Shown piece by piece: positions 1 to 5,919 of a stretch of DNA of 5,979 nucleotides. The notes under the pieces were generated by a model. That model saw only the letters and a program-made list of their open reading frames with translations. It had not been told where the DNA came from and did not search any database. The DNA is from Clostridium sp. CAG:510 (lineage in GTDB: Bacteria; Bacillota; Clostridia; Lachnospirales; Lachnospiraceae). The position numbers were made by a program, and so were the translations under genes. Each line of letters begins with the position of its first letter. Positions within the stretch are counted from its first letter, which is position 1. The DNA lies in NCBI GenBank assembly GCA_000434615.1, contig FR880840.1:73216-79194 (forward strand), written 5' to 3'.

Positions 1-9
1 ACGGCAGGA

Positions 10-1413
10 ATGCTGTTGCCTGCCCTTCTTCTTACAGGACTTCTCTTTGTCTGGGGGAGAAAAAGAGGGCATGGCAGAGTTATCTTTTCGGCAGAATGTT
101 TTACGGAGTCCTCCCGGTATTTATCCAATCCAAACCGCGGTTTTTATTATATATACGGATTTGTGATTGCGGATGAAAATGCAGAGTGGGAGGAAACGGT
201 GGCAGAGCGGTTTCAGGACGATACCGGAACGAATCTGACCATGATTCAGATAAATCTTTGCAATTACCGGGACAGGGAACTGACAGAGCAGGGGCTTGAC
301 AGTATCCGTAGTCTGTTTCAGGCGCTCCGTGGGACAGGAAAGCAGCTGATTGTCCGCTTCCTGTATGACTGGTCGGGAGAAAATGCGGAAACGGAACCGG
401 AAGACATTTCCGTTATTCTGCGGCATATAGAACAGACAGGACCCCTTGTGGCGGAAAATAAGGACATCATTTTTACCCTGCAGGGGCTGTTTACCGGCAA
501 CTGGGGAGAAATGAACGGCACCCGTTACAGTACGGCAGAGGACTGGCATACACTGTACGAAACCTTAAGGACGGCAACGGAGGACAGTGTGTATCTGGCG
601 GTACGGATGCCCATGCAGTGGCGGAATGCCACCGGATTTGCGGAAATCCCGGAGGCGTTTGAGGACGGCTGCAGGCTGGGACTTTTCAATGACGGTATTC
701 TGGGAAATTACAGCGATTACGGCACATATGGGGAAGCCTCCCGCAAGGAGGCGGGGGATTTTTCCTGCTGGAACCGGGAGGAAGAGCTTGCCTTTCAGGA
801 GGAGCTTTGTGGATATGTTCCCAACGGCGGGGAAGTGATTGTGGATAATCCTTACAACGATTGGGAAACTGCCATGCACGACCTTGCCGTTATGCATATC
901 AGCTACCTGAATGAGGACTATGACAGAAGGGTTCTGGAAAAATGGGCAGCCGCCACGGTTGAGGAAGAGGGCTGTTATCAGGGCATGGACGGTCTTTCCT
1001 ATGCGGAAAGGCATCTGGGCTACCGGCTGCTTCTAAAAGAGGTGAGCGGAGAATATCATTTCTGGAAGGATATTCTTTCCTTACGGATAGACTTACAGAA
1101 TGTGGGTTTTGCGCCGATTTTAAAAGAAACGGTGCCGGAGGTTATTGTAGTGTGTGAGGATACCGGAGAATGCCGGGAAATCCCACTGGATGTGGATTTT
1201 ACATATCTTGTGGGCGGAAGAGGAGCAGAACGGGTGGAAACGGTTTCGGCGGATGTTTCCCTGACAGGGTGGCAGTCCGGCAGCTGCCGGGTGTACCTGC
1301 GCCTTACGGATAAGGACAGCGGCAGGCAGATTTATTTTGCCAATGAGCAAAATCCCACGGAATACGGTTACCTGCTGGGTACCGTAGAGCTGGAAAGCCT
1401 GAAAAGCCGGTGA
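10..1413 (+). CDS. DUF4874/DUF4832 domain protein, membrane-anchored or secreted, 5' end probably truncated
   Basis: Function unknown. An NPNRGFYY motif (residues 40-47), a QGLFTGNWGE motif (158-167) and the C-terminal HLGYRLLLKEV (335-345) followed by NVGFAPILKE (364-373) match, from memory, the DUF4874 (N-terminal) and DUF4832 (C-terminal) pair. These proteins look like a barrel-type domain followed by a beta-sandwich, and many are secreted by bacteria; a role in carbohydrate or cell-surface work is guesswork. Residues 2-15 are strongly hydrophobic and followed by RKRGHGR, suggesting a membrane anchor whose soluble domain begins near residue 25. The start is uncertain: the AGGA before the ATG at 10 abuts it with no spacer, the frame is open to base 1, and the hydrophobic stretch lacks the usual preceding positive residues, so the true start is probably upstream of the window. 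The gene ends 89 bases before the nucleotidyltransferase on the same strand and is likely co-transcribed with it. Confidence 0.8.
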   Translation: MLLPALLLTGLLFVWGRKRGHGRVIFSAECFTESSRYLSNPNRGFYYIYGFVIADENAEWEETVAERFQDDTGTNLTMIQINLCNYRDRELTEQGLDSIRSLFQALRGTGKQLIVRFLYDWSGENAETEPEDISVILRHIEQTGPLVAENKDIIFTLQGLFTGNWGEMNGTRYSTAEDWHTLYETLRTATEDSVYLAVRMPMQWRNATGFAEIPEAFEDGCRLGLFNDGILGNYSDYGTYGEASRKEAGDFSCWNREEELAFQEELCGYVPNGGEVIVDNPYNDWETAMHDLAVMHISYLNEDYDRRVLEKWAAATVEEEGCYQGMDGLSYAERHLGYRLLLKEVSGEYHFWKDILSLRIDLQNVGFAPILKETVPEVIVVCEDTGECREIPLDVDFTYLVGGRGAERVETVSADVSLTGWQSGSCRVYLRLTDKDSGRQIYFANEQNPTEYGYLLGTVELESLKSR

Positions 1414-1472
1414 GGAAGCGAAAGTGCGGCAGAGATGAGAGGTCTGAAAGCCGGTGAGAATGCAAAAGCGTG
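1398..1472 (+). repeat. Degenerate direct repeat at the junction of the first two genes
   Basis: Bases 1398-1425 (CCTGAAAAGCCGGTGAGGAA and on) recur in altered form at 1443-1472 (TCTGAAAGCCGGTGAGAATG and on). The shared core is CTGAAA(A)GCCGGTGAG, and both copies continue with a GCGAAA or GCAAAAGC-like tail leading to GTG. The first copy contains the stop codon of the DUF4832 gene; the second lies in the spacer before the nucleotidyltransferase. The offset is about 45 bases, consistent with an old small tandem duplication of the gene end. It has no clear regulatory meaning. Confidence 0.5.
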
Positions 1473-1502
1473 ATAGAAACGAGTGACGGAAAGGCAGATT
1501 TT

Positions 1503-2876
1503 ATGGAAAGGGCAGAGAAAGTTGCGGTCGGTCCCGACAGAGAAGAGCAGGAACTGCTCCGGCTGCTGAAAGCAGCATTAGCAGGCAATTCGGACCGGGA
1601 AAAAATAAATAGTTCCGGACAGACGGACAATATAAACTATGAAAAGCTTTTTGCCATGGCGCAGGCACATCAGGTACTTCCCCTTCTGTATGATGTGCTG
1701 GAAACTGCCGCACATGAGGAAACCGGGGAAGCGCCTGAAACTGCCGCACATGAGGAAGTCGGGGAAGAGCCTGAGACTGCCGCACATGAGGAAGTCGCGC
1801 AAGCGCCGGAATGTATGGGCGCATGGAGGACGGTCTGGCAGCAGGCAGCCCGGCGGACGGTGAGCCAGAATTATCATCTTTTGTTTACCGATAAGTTTCT
1901 CACAGGACTTTTAAGGGAGGCGGACGTACCGGTTGCTTTATTAAAAGGAACGGCGACCTCGGCTTATTACCCGGTGCCGGAACTGCGCAAATCCGGCGAT
2001 GTGGATTTGTATCTGCTGAAGGAAGGCGATTTACCGAAGGCCCGGGCGCTTTTTCTGGCACATGGCATGACGGTAAAGGAAGAACAACATTCCCTGCACC
2101 ATCTGGTGATGCAGACTGCGGAAGGAATAGTGGTGGAACTGCACACCCTGATAGCGGAGCCGTTTGACAATGCCGCCATGAATACCTATCTGGAGAAATG
2201 CAGGGAGCTTTTCGCAGCACACACGGAGGAAAAGGAAATTATGGGGGTTACCCTGCCAGTGCTGACCGGCGCCTGCCACGCATACGAACTGCTTCTTCAT
2301 ATGCTGCAGCACTTTCTGCGTGCCGGATTTGGACTGAAGCTTTTATGCGACTGGGTGGTCTTCTGGAAAAAGGGAGTGTCCGATGAAGAACAACAGCTTT
2401 ATGAAAAGCTGATAGCGGAAAGTGGTCTCAAAGGTTTTTCCGATGTGGTAACAGCTACCTGTGTGGAATATCTGGGACTGCCGGAAGAAAGCATAAGCTT
2501 TCTGAAAAACGGCAGGAAGGGAAACACAAGGGAAAAGCCCGGTACAGGAGGTCAAACAGCAGGGTATACTCTGCAGGCGGCTTTTTTAAGGGATGTGCTG
2601 GACAGCGAAGAATTCGGCAAGACCTCGGAGGACAGGATGGTAGCGGTGAGAGGCAGCGGCTTTGGCGCTTATACGCGCGAGTTTCAACATCAGATGCATC
2701 TGAATTTCCCCCGGACCGGGAAATGCTTTTTACTCTGGCCCCTGCTCTGGTGCATGACACTGGTACGGTTTCTTAGGAATAACCGGAAAATCAGGCACAC
2801 ATCCGTTAGAGCGGTATTAAGAAATGCCAAAGCGAGAGGTGAACTGGTAAAAAGGCTGTCCCTGTTTGAAAAATAG
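1503..2876 (+). CDS. Nucleotidyltransferase-fold family protein (NTP_transf_5-like)
   Basis: Likely a nucleotidyltransferase that transfers a nucleotide or related group; substrate unknown. The family pattern is visible: LLKG (residues 146-149), YYPVPELRKSGDVDLYL (155-171) with the paired metal-binding aspartates D166 and D168 of the GDVD motif, a third acidic candidate in VELH (E212), and the downstream helix LLHMLQHF (264-271) leading to CDW (282-284). No transmembrane segment is obvious. Residues 67-102 are three 12-residue repeats, ETAAHEE(V/T)GEAP-like, placed between the N-terminal helices and the catalytic core; they are acidic and probably a flexible linker. The ATG at 1503 is chosen because GGAAAGG sits 8 bases before it; the in-frame GTG at 1470 would add 11 residues but has no good ribosome binding site. 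Related proteins occur in some lasso peptide clusters, and here the gene sits upstream of a candidate exported protein and its ABC exporter, so a role in modifying that product is possible but unproven. Confidence 0.8.
   Translation: MERAEKVAVGPDREEQELLRLLKAALAGNSDREKINSSGQTDNINYEKLFAMAQAHQVLPLLYDVLETAAHEETGEAPETAAHEEVGEEPETAAHEEVAQAPECMGAWRTVWQQAARRTVSQNYHLLFTDKFLTGLLREADVPVALLKGTATSAYYPVPELRKSGDVDLYLLKEGDLPKARALFLAHGMTVKEEQHSLHHLVMQTAEGIVVELHTLIAEPFDNAAMNTYLEKCRELFAAHTEEKEIMGVTLPVLTGACHAYELLLHMLQHFLRAGFGLKLLCDWVVFWKKGVSDEEQQLYEKLIAESGLKGFSDVVTATCVEYLGLPEESISFLKNGRKGNTREKPGTGGQTAGYTLQAAFLRDVLDSEEFGKTSEDRMVAVRGSGFGAYTREFQHQMHLNFPRTGKCFLLWPLLWCMTLVRFLRNNRKIRHTSVRAVLRNAKARGELVKRLSLFEK
1701..1808 (+). 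repeat. Three 36-bp in-frame tandem repeats inside the nucleotidyltransferase gene
   Basis: Three contiguous 36-base units (1701-1736, 1737-1772, 1773-1808) each begin GA(A/G)ACTGCCGCACATGAGGAA and stay in frame, encoding 12 residues each: ETAAHEETGEAP, ETAAHEEVGEEP and ETAAHEEVAQAP. The first 21 bases are nearly identical among copies, and changes cluster in the second half. Such similarity at DNA level points to recent slippage or recombination, so copy number probably varies among strains without breaking the frame. Confidence 0.95.
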
Positions 2877-2917
2877 GCAATTGTGGTATTTAAAAAAGTA
2901 CAAATTAGTAAATTATG

Positions 2918-2936
2918 TTACCTTGACATAAGGTAA
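2918..2936. promoter_or_regulatory. Perfect dyad overlapping the -35 box (candidate operator)
   Basis: TTACCTT-GACAT-AAGGTAA is a perfect 7+7 inverted repeat around a 5-base centre. It covers the -35 hexamer TTGACA (2923-2928) of the promoter before the small-protein gene. A dimeric regulator bound here would block RNA polymerase, so a repressor is the simplest reading. A MerR-type site would normally lie between the -35 and -10 boxes with a 19-20 base spacer, which does not fit the 17-base spacer seen. No regulator gene is visible in the window. Confidence 0.6.
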
Positions 2937-2951
2937 AAGCTATTTTAAAAT
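2923..2951 (+). promoter_or_regulatory. Strong sigma-A promoter for the small-protein gene
   Basis: A consensus -35 box TTGACA (2923-2928), a 17-base spacer and a -10 box TAAAAT (2946-2951, five of six consensus bases) form a near-ideal housekeeping promoter. The 35 bases upstream (about 2884-2917) are very AT-rich and could serve as an UP element. Transcription would begin near 2957-2960, giving a leader of about 70 bases before the ATG at 3028. The promoter separates the small-protein gene from the nucleotidyltransferase, although no convincing terminator is seen between them, so read-through from upstream is also possible. Confidence 0.8.
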
Positions 2952-2967
2952 AAAGGAAATCGGGGGG

Positions 2968-2998
2968 CCTTTATGGAAGATAACGCATATCATAAAGG
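2968..2998 (+). promoter_or_regulatory. Inverted repeat in the 5' leader (possible RNA hairpin)
   Basis: CCTTTATG (2968-2975) and CATAAAGG (2991-2998) are perfect reverse complements separated by 15 bases; G-U pairs at both ends could extend the stem to 10 bp. The stem lies about 10 bases after the predicted transcription start and holds the ATG of the possible leader ORF at 2973. It is too far from the AGGAG at 3015-3019 to mask it directly. It could stabilise the mRNA, bind a protein, or act as a DNA operator. It resembles no riboswitch class known to me. Confidence 0.45.
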
Positions 2999-3023
2999 TA
3001 GAGGTTTTTGTAAAAGGAGTTGA
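2973..3023 (+). CDS. Possible 16-codon leader ORF
   Basis: An ATG at 2973 opens a frame encoding MEDNAYHKGRGFCKRS and stopping at TGA 3021-3023, four bases before the ATG of the small-protein gene. Its last codons cover the AAAAGGAG ribosome binding site of that gene, an arrangement that would allow translational coupling. Against it: the preceding G-run (2962-2967) is a poor ribosome binding site, AAAGGA at 2953-2957 is too distant, and its start codon is in a predicted stem. It may well not be translated. Confidence 0.2.
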   Translation: MEDNAYHKGRGFCKRS

Positions 3024-3027
3024 GATT

Positions 3028-3477
3028 ATGAAAAAATATGAGAGTCCTGTTATTTTAGAAAATGAAGATTTGGCAGAAGGCATTTATGCCAACAGCGGAG
3101 CAAATCCTTCCGGACCGGAAGAACCGCAGTGCTGGACGGTATCCGTAAATAAGGAGCAGGTAGTGTCACACGAGAAGTACGCAAACTTCCGCGTAACCGC
3201 AAACCACGGCAATGTGCAGCACATTTCTACCGCTTCCACCGTTACCATCGTATTTAACCAGCCCATTACCAGTGCAAACTTTGAGTCTTTCGGCGTCAGC
3301 GTAAACGGCTGTACCGTAGTCCTGACCAGAGAACAGCACGGCAATGCTTATAACTGCAACGACAATTACAGTTCCTTACTTAAGGTTTACTGTGATGACC
3401 CGGATGGCCTGGCAGTTATTTCTGCCACCATTTCCTGTACGAAGGCACCGAATGTACAGGGCGGTTATGATGACTAA
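3028..3477 (+). CDS. Small leader-bearing, Cys-containing beta-rich protein; candidate ABC-exported product
   Basis: I do not recognise a named family. The 149-residue protein has two parts. Residues 1-24 begin MKKYESPVILENEDLAEGIY and end ANSG; this is a charged, non-hydrophobic stretch unlike a Sec signal peptide but like the leaders of peptides or small proteins exported by dedicated ABC transporters, and similar MKKYE...LAEG(V/I)YA-S-G starts occur, from memory, in small Lachnospiraceae proteins. Residues 35-137 look like a compact strand-rich domain (for example TVTIVFNQPI, GCTVVLT, AVISATISC) with cysteines at 35, 95, 110, 122 and 137; the first and last bracket the domain and could form a disulfide outside the cell. 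The tail is QGGYDD. AAAAGGAG lies 8 bases before the ATG, and a strong promoter is about 75 bases upstream. An ABC exporter follows immediately. Inference: the exporter's cargo, possibly a bacteriocin-like or surface protein; the protein is much longer than typical RiPP precursors. Confidence 0.8.
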   Translation: MKKYESPVILENEDLAEGIYANSGANPSGPEEPQCWTVSVNKEQVVSHEKYANFRVTANHGNVQHISTASTVTIVFNQPITSANFESFGVSVNGCTVVLTREQHGNAYNCNDNYSSLLKVYCDDPDGLAVISATISCTKAPNVQGGYDD

Positions 3478-3499
3478 AAAATAACACTTGAGAAAAAGG

Positions 3500-3530
3500 A
3501 CAGCATCGTCTGAAACAGGCGGTGCTGTTT
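3500..3530 (+). terminator. Hairpin between the small-protein gene and the exporter (leaky terminator or attenuator)
   Basis: Bases 3500-3512 pair with 3516-3528 across an AAA loop, giving 13 consecutive pairs of which two are G-U. The downstream sequence is only TTGTACG, so the U-tract is weak. This fits a leaky terminator, or an RNA-stabilising hairpin, placed 22 bases after the small-protein stop codon. It would let the small protein be made in excess while some transcripts continue into the exporter, for which no separate good promoter is visible. Confidence 0.65.
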
Positions 3531-3560
3531 GTACGTTAAAGGGTTTGTGAGGGAGTGAGT

Positions 3561-5267
3561 ATGCAGCAGACGTGGAAACGAATAAAATGGATTGGCGGTT
3601 ACGCCAGACAGCATATCTGGGCGATTGCGGTGTATACGCTTTTGGGCCTTGCCGGTACCGGCATCTCCCTTCTGGGAAGTCTGGTATCCAAGGATCTGAT
3701 TGATATTATTACCGGACATGAAACGGGGCAGGTTGTTATGACCTTCTGCATCATGATAGGCATGAATTTAGGAAGTGTGTTCCTGACGCAGATTTCCAAT
3801 TACATTTCCACCAAAATCAGTATGAGCGTGGATGCCGGTATTAAAGCGGATATTTTTTCAAAGATTTTAGTGACTGACTGGGAATCCCTGACGGAGTACC
3901 ATACCGGGGATTTGCTGACCCGCTGGAACGGGGATGCTTCCAATATCGCCTCCGGCATTCTGAGTTTTGTTCCCAATTTAATCATATATCTTTTCCGGTT
4001 TGGAAGCGCCCTGTGGATGGTGCTTTATTATGATGCGTCGTTTGCCGTGTTTGCCCTTGTGAGCATGCCGGTTTCTTTCCTTATGTCCCGGTATCTGACG
4101 AAAAAAATGCAGAGCAACAATAACAAAAGCGCAGCCATGAATGCGAAAATGTCCGGCTTTAACCAGGAAGCGTTTTCCAATATACAGACCATTAAGGCCT
4201 TCGATATGATTTCCCTTTATATAGAAAGGCTGAAAAATCTGCAGAGGGAATACATTACCATGCGTATGAGTTATCAGAAAATGAGCATGGTGATTTCCGT
4301 TCTGATGACATTAATCGGCATGGCGGTTTCCTATGCTTCCTACGGCTGGGGTATTTACCGGGTGTGGAGCGGAGCTATCAGCTACGGTACCATGACCATG
4401 TTTCTCACTCTGTCCAGTACGCTGACAAGTACCCTGAACAATCTGATTTCGTTAATTCCCACATCCATTTCCCTGACCACTTCGGCGGGCAGACTGATGG
4501 ATATTGTGGAGATGCCGAGAGAGGACTACAGCAAAAAGGAAGAAGTGAAGGCTTTCTGGGAGCGGCATAAAGAGGAAGGTGTGGGACTTTCCGTGCAGGA
4601 TGTTTCCTATGCTTACCGGAACGGCACAGTAGTCTTTGAACATGCTTTTATGGAGGCGTATCCGCACGAAGTGGTTGCACTCATCGGTCCTTCCGGTGAA
4701 GGCAAGACCACTATGCTAAGACTCCTGCTCTCCTTAATTTTGTCACAGGAAGGCACTGCGCAGCTTTGCACGCGGGAGGAAAATATGCCCCTCAATGCTT
4801 CCGCCAGACAGCTGATATCCTATGTACCGCAGGGAAATACCATGTTTTCCGGTACGATTGCGGAAAATATGAGAAATGTAAAAGAGGATGCTACGGACGA
4901 AGAAATCCGAAATGCTTTGGAAATTGCCTGTGCATGGGATTTTGTAGAGAAACTGCCGGACGGTATCAACAGCCCGATACAGGAACGAGGCGGCGGATTT
5001 TCCGAAGGGCAGGCACAGCGGCTTTCCATTGCCCGAGCCATCCTCCGCAGGTCCCCCATTTTACTGCTGGATGAGGCAACCTCTGCTTTGGATGTGGCAA
5101 CGGAACGAAAACTCTTAAAGAACCTGATGAAGGATGAATATCCGCGTACCTGTCTGGTAACCACCCACCGTCCGACGGTCTTAGAGGTCTGCACCAGAGT
5201 GTATGCAATCCGGGACAAACATCTTGATGTCCTCACGGAAGAGGAGATTAATTATTTCCGGCTGTAG
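3561..5267 (+). CDS. ABC transporter, fused permease and ATPase (exporter half-transporter)
   Basis: A type-I ABC exporter subunit that would work as a dimer in the cytoplasmic membrane. The N-terminal part (about 15-300) has six predicted membrane helices, near 17-38, 57-80, 134-156, 158-176, 242-264 and 275-300, and the coupling-region motif TGDLLTRWNGD (115-125). The ATPase domain has an A-loop tyrosine near 352, Walker A GPSGEGKTT (376-384), Q-loop Q424 in SYVPQG, signature FSEGQ (480-484) in place of LSGGQ, Walker B ILLLDE (500-505), D-loop SALD (508-511) and H-loop H536, so it should be active. There is no N-terminal C39 peptidase domain, so any leader removal needs another protease. 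The ATG at 3561 is preferred over GTG 3555: GGGAG lies 5 bases before the ATG but abuts the GTG. It follows the small-protein gene by 83 bases across a hairpin, suggesting that protein as cargo; lipid or drug export cannot be excluded from sequence alone. Confidence 0.92.
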   Translation: MQQTWKRIKWIGGYARQHIWAIAVYTLLGLAGTGISLLGSLVSKDLIDIITGHETGQVVMTFCIMIGMNLGSVFLTQISNYISTKISMSVDAGIKADIFSKILVTDWESLTEYHTGDLLTRWNGDASNIASGILSFVPNLIIYLFRFGSALWMVLYYDASFAVFALVSMPVSFLMSRYLTKKMQSNNNKSAAMNAKMSGFNQEAFSNIQTIKAFDMISLYIERLKNLQREYITMRMSYQKMSMVISVLMTLIGMAVSYASYGWGIYRVWSGAISYGTMTMFLTLSSTLTSTLNNLISLIPTSISLTTSAGRLMDIVEMPREDYSKKEEVKAFWERHKEEGVGLSVQDVSYAYRNGTVVFEHAFMEAYPHEVVALIGPSGEGKTTMLRLLLSLILSQEGTAQLCTREENMPLNASARQLISYVPQGNTMFSGTIAENMRNVKEDATDEEIRNALEIACAWDFVEKLPDGINSPIQERGGGFSEGQAQRLSIARAILRRSPILLLDEATSALDVATERKLLKNLMKDEYPRTCLVTTHRPTVLEVCTRVYAIRDKHLDVLTEEEINYFRL

Positions 5268-5854
5268 CGGAAGTCACAGTAATCGGCACCGTCAGCGATG
5301 GTGCCGGTTCTTTCTAATTTCATATTCATGATATCTGCCAAAACGAAATCCATACGGCACAGGTAGGAAGCCAGTTCCGGACAGCCCTCGTCCCGGCATA
5401 TTTTGCAGATGCCGCATTCATGGTAATCGTAGCCGAGGTCGTATTCCCCGTTTCCCGGTAAAATATCCACAACCCAGTCGTTTTCATACTGATGCTTATG
5501 GCTGTCCGCCGACCACTGCAGACGTCCCGGCATTTTCTTTTCATCAAGGTAACTGTCGGCATTTCCGAGTACCTTATGGAACAGACCGGATGCACACAGT
5601 CCTTCCTTAAATATGGAATAATTTTCCTCCGCCGTTTTACCGGTGCTCCGGTTTAAGGCAATGAAATAAATACCCATGATGTAGGAGCTTAACAGTCTGG
5701 AAGGTCCGATGTCCTTGGCACGTCCTGCAATTTCCTTATATTCTTTTTTGATTTTCTGCGCGGTATCCTTTGCAAATCCCCTGTTCTTCAATTCCGCCTT
5801 AACAGCACTGTGATAAAACTGAAATAAAATTTTAGTATTAAATGTATTTTTCAT
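5252..5854 (-). CDS. L-2-amino-thiazoline-4-carboxylic acid hydrolase family protein
   Basis: The C-terminal half carries the family signature as I recall it: YHECGICKIC (144-153), EGCPELASYLCRMDF (156-170) and GTIADGADYCDFRY (184-197). The named family enzyme, from Pseudomonas, opens 2-amino-thiazoline-4-carboxylate to N-carbamoyl-cysteine in cysteine synthesis, but most clostridial members are untested and may do something else. Cysteines at 147, 150, 153, 158, 166 and 193 are many for 200 residues; C193 in CDFRY is the conserved one, while the 147/150/153/158 cluster might hold a metal. The protein is soluble, without signal peptide. An in-frame TAA four codons upstream (5864-5866) fixes the ATG at 5852-5854 as the first usable start, with only a weak AGAAG before it. 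The gene converges on the ABC exporter and their ends overlap by 16 bp. Confidence 0.85.
   Translation of the reverse strand: MKNTFNTKILFQFYHSAVKAELKNRGFAKDTAQKIKKEYKEIAGRAKDIGPSRLLSSYIMGIYFIALNRSTGKTAEENYSIFKEGLCASGLFHKVLGNADSYLDEKKMPGRLQWSADSHKHQYENDWVVDILPGNGEYDLGYDYHECGICKICRDEGCPELASYLCRMDFVLADIMNMKLERTGTIADGADYCDFRYSRK
5281..5320 (+). terminator. Rho-independent terminator of the exporter gene, inside the convergent CDS
   Basis: Bases 5281-5293 pair with 5297-5309 around an AGC loop: 13 pairs including two G-U on the plus-strand RNA, with GGCACC/GGTGCC at its heart. CTTTCTAATTT follows as a moderate U-tract. It starts 13 bases after the exporter stop codon. On the minus strand the same bases encode TGTIADGAD, part of the conserved C-terminal motif of the hydrolase. 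Confidence 0.7.
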
Positions 5855-5860
5855 GCTTCT

Positions 5861-5889
5861 ATTTTAACATAGGGAGAAGAGATTGAAAA
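5861..5889 (-). promoter_or_regulatory. Weak candidate promoter of the hydrolase gene
   Basis: On the minus strand TTTTCA (5889-5884) and TAAAAT (5866-5861) are 17 bases apart and resemble -35 and -10 boxes with four and five matches. Transcription would then begin almost at the ATG (5854), giving a nearly leaderless mRNA, which is uncommon in this group. A consensus-like TTGACG lies farther upstream (5914-5909) without a matching -10. Treat as tentative. Confidence 0.2.
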
Positions 5890-5919
5890 GGGTACTTTAA
5901 CGATAAAACGTCAAATAAA

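Noticed and set aside
1701..1808. The three 36-base units as a CRISPR array
   Set aside because: The units are contiguous with no spacers, in frame within a gene, and translate to a regular 12-residue repeat.
1501..1877. Several long minus-strand frames opposite the nucleotidyltransferase repeats, rich in Arg, Pro, His and Phe
   Set aside because: They follow from the 36-bp repeats read in reverse, lack ribosome binding sites, and have low-complexity composition. The plus-strand frame carries recognisable family motifs.
2890..2900. TTAAAAAAGTA occurs here and again at 5920-5930, both in AT-rich gaps
   Set aside because: Only 11 bases match exactly, in very AT-rich sequence, and the two sites differ in orientation relative to their genes. 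Chance is the simpler explanation.
2877..2917. Search for a terminator after the nucleotidyltransferase gene
   Set aside because: No stable stem followed by a U-tract was found in this AT-rich stretch; it reads better as the upstream element of the next promoter.
5897..5914. Imperfect dyad TTAACG-N6-CGTCAA upstream of the hydrolase gene as an operator
   Set aside because: It has a mismatch in six-base arms and is not placed on a convincing promoter, so it cannot be told from chance in AT-rich DNA.
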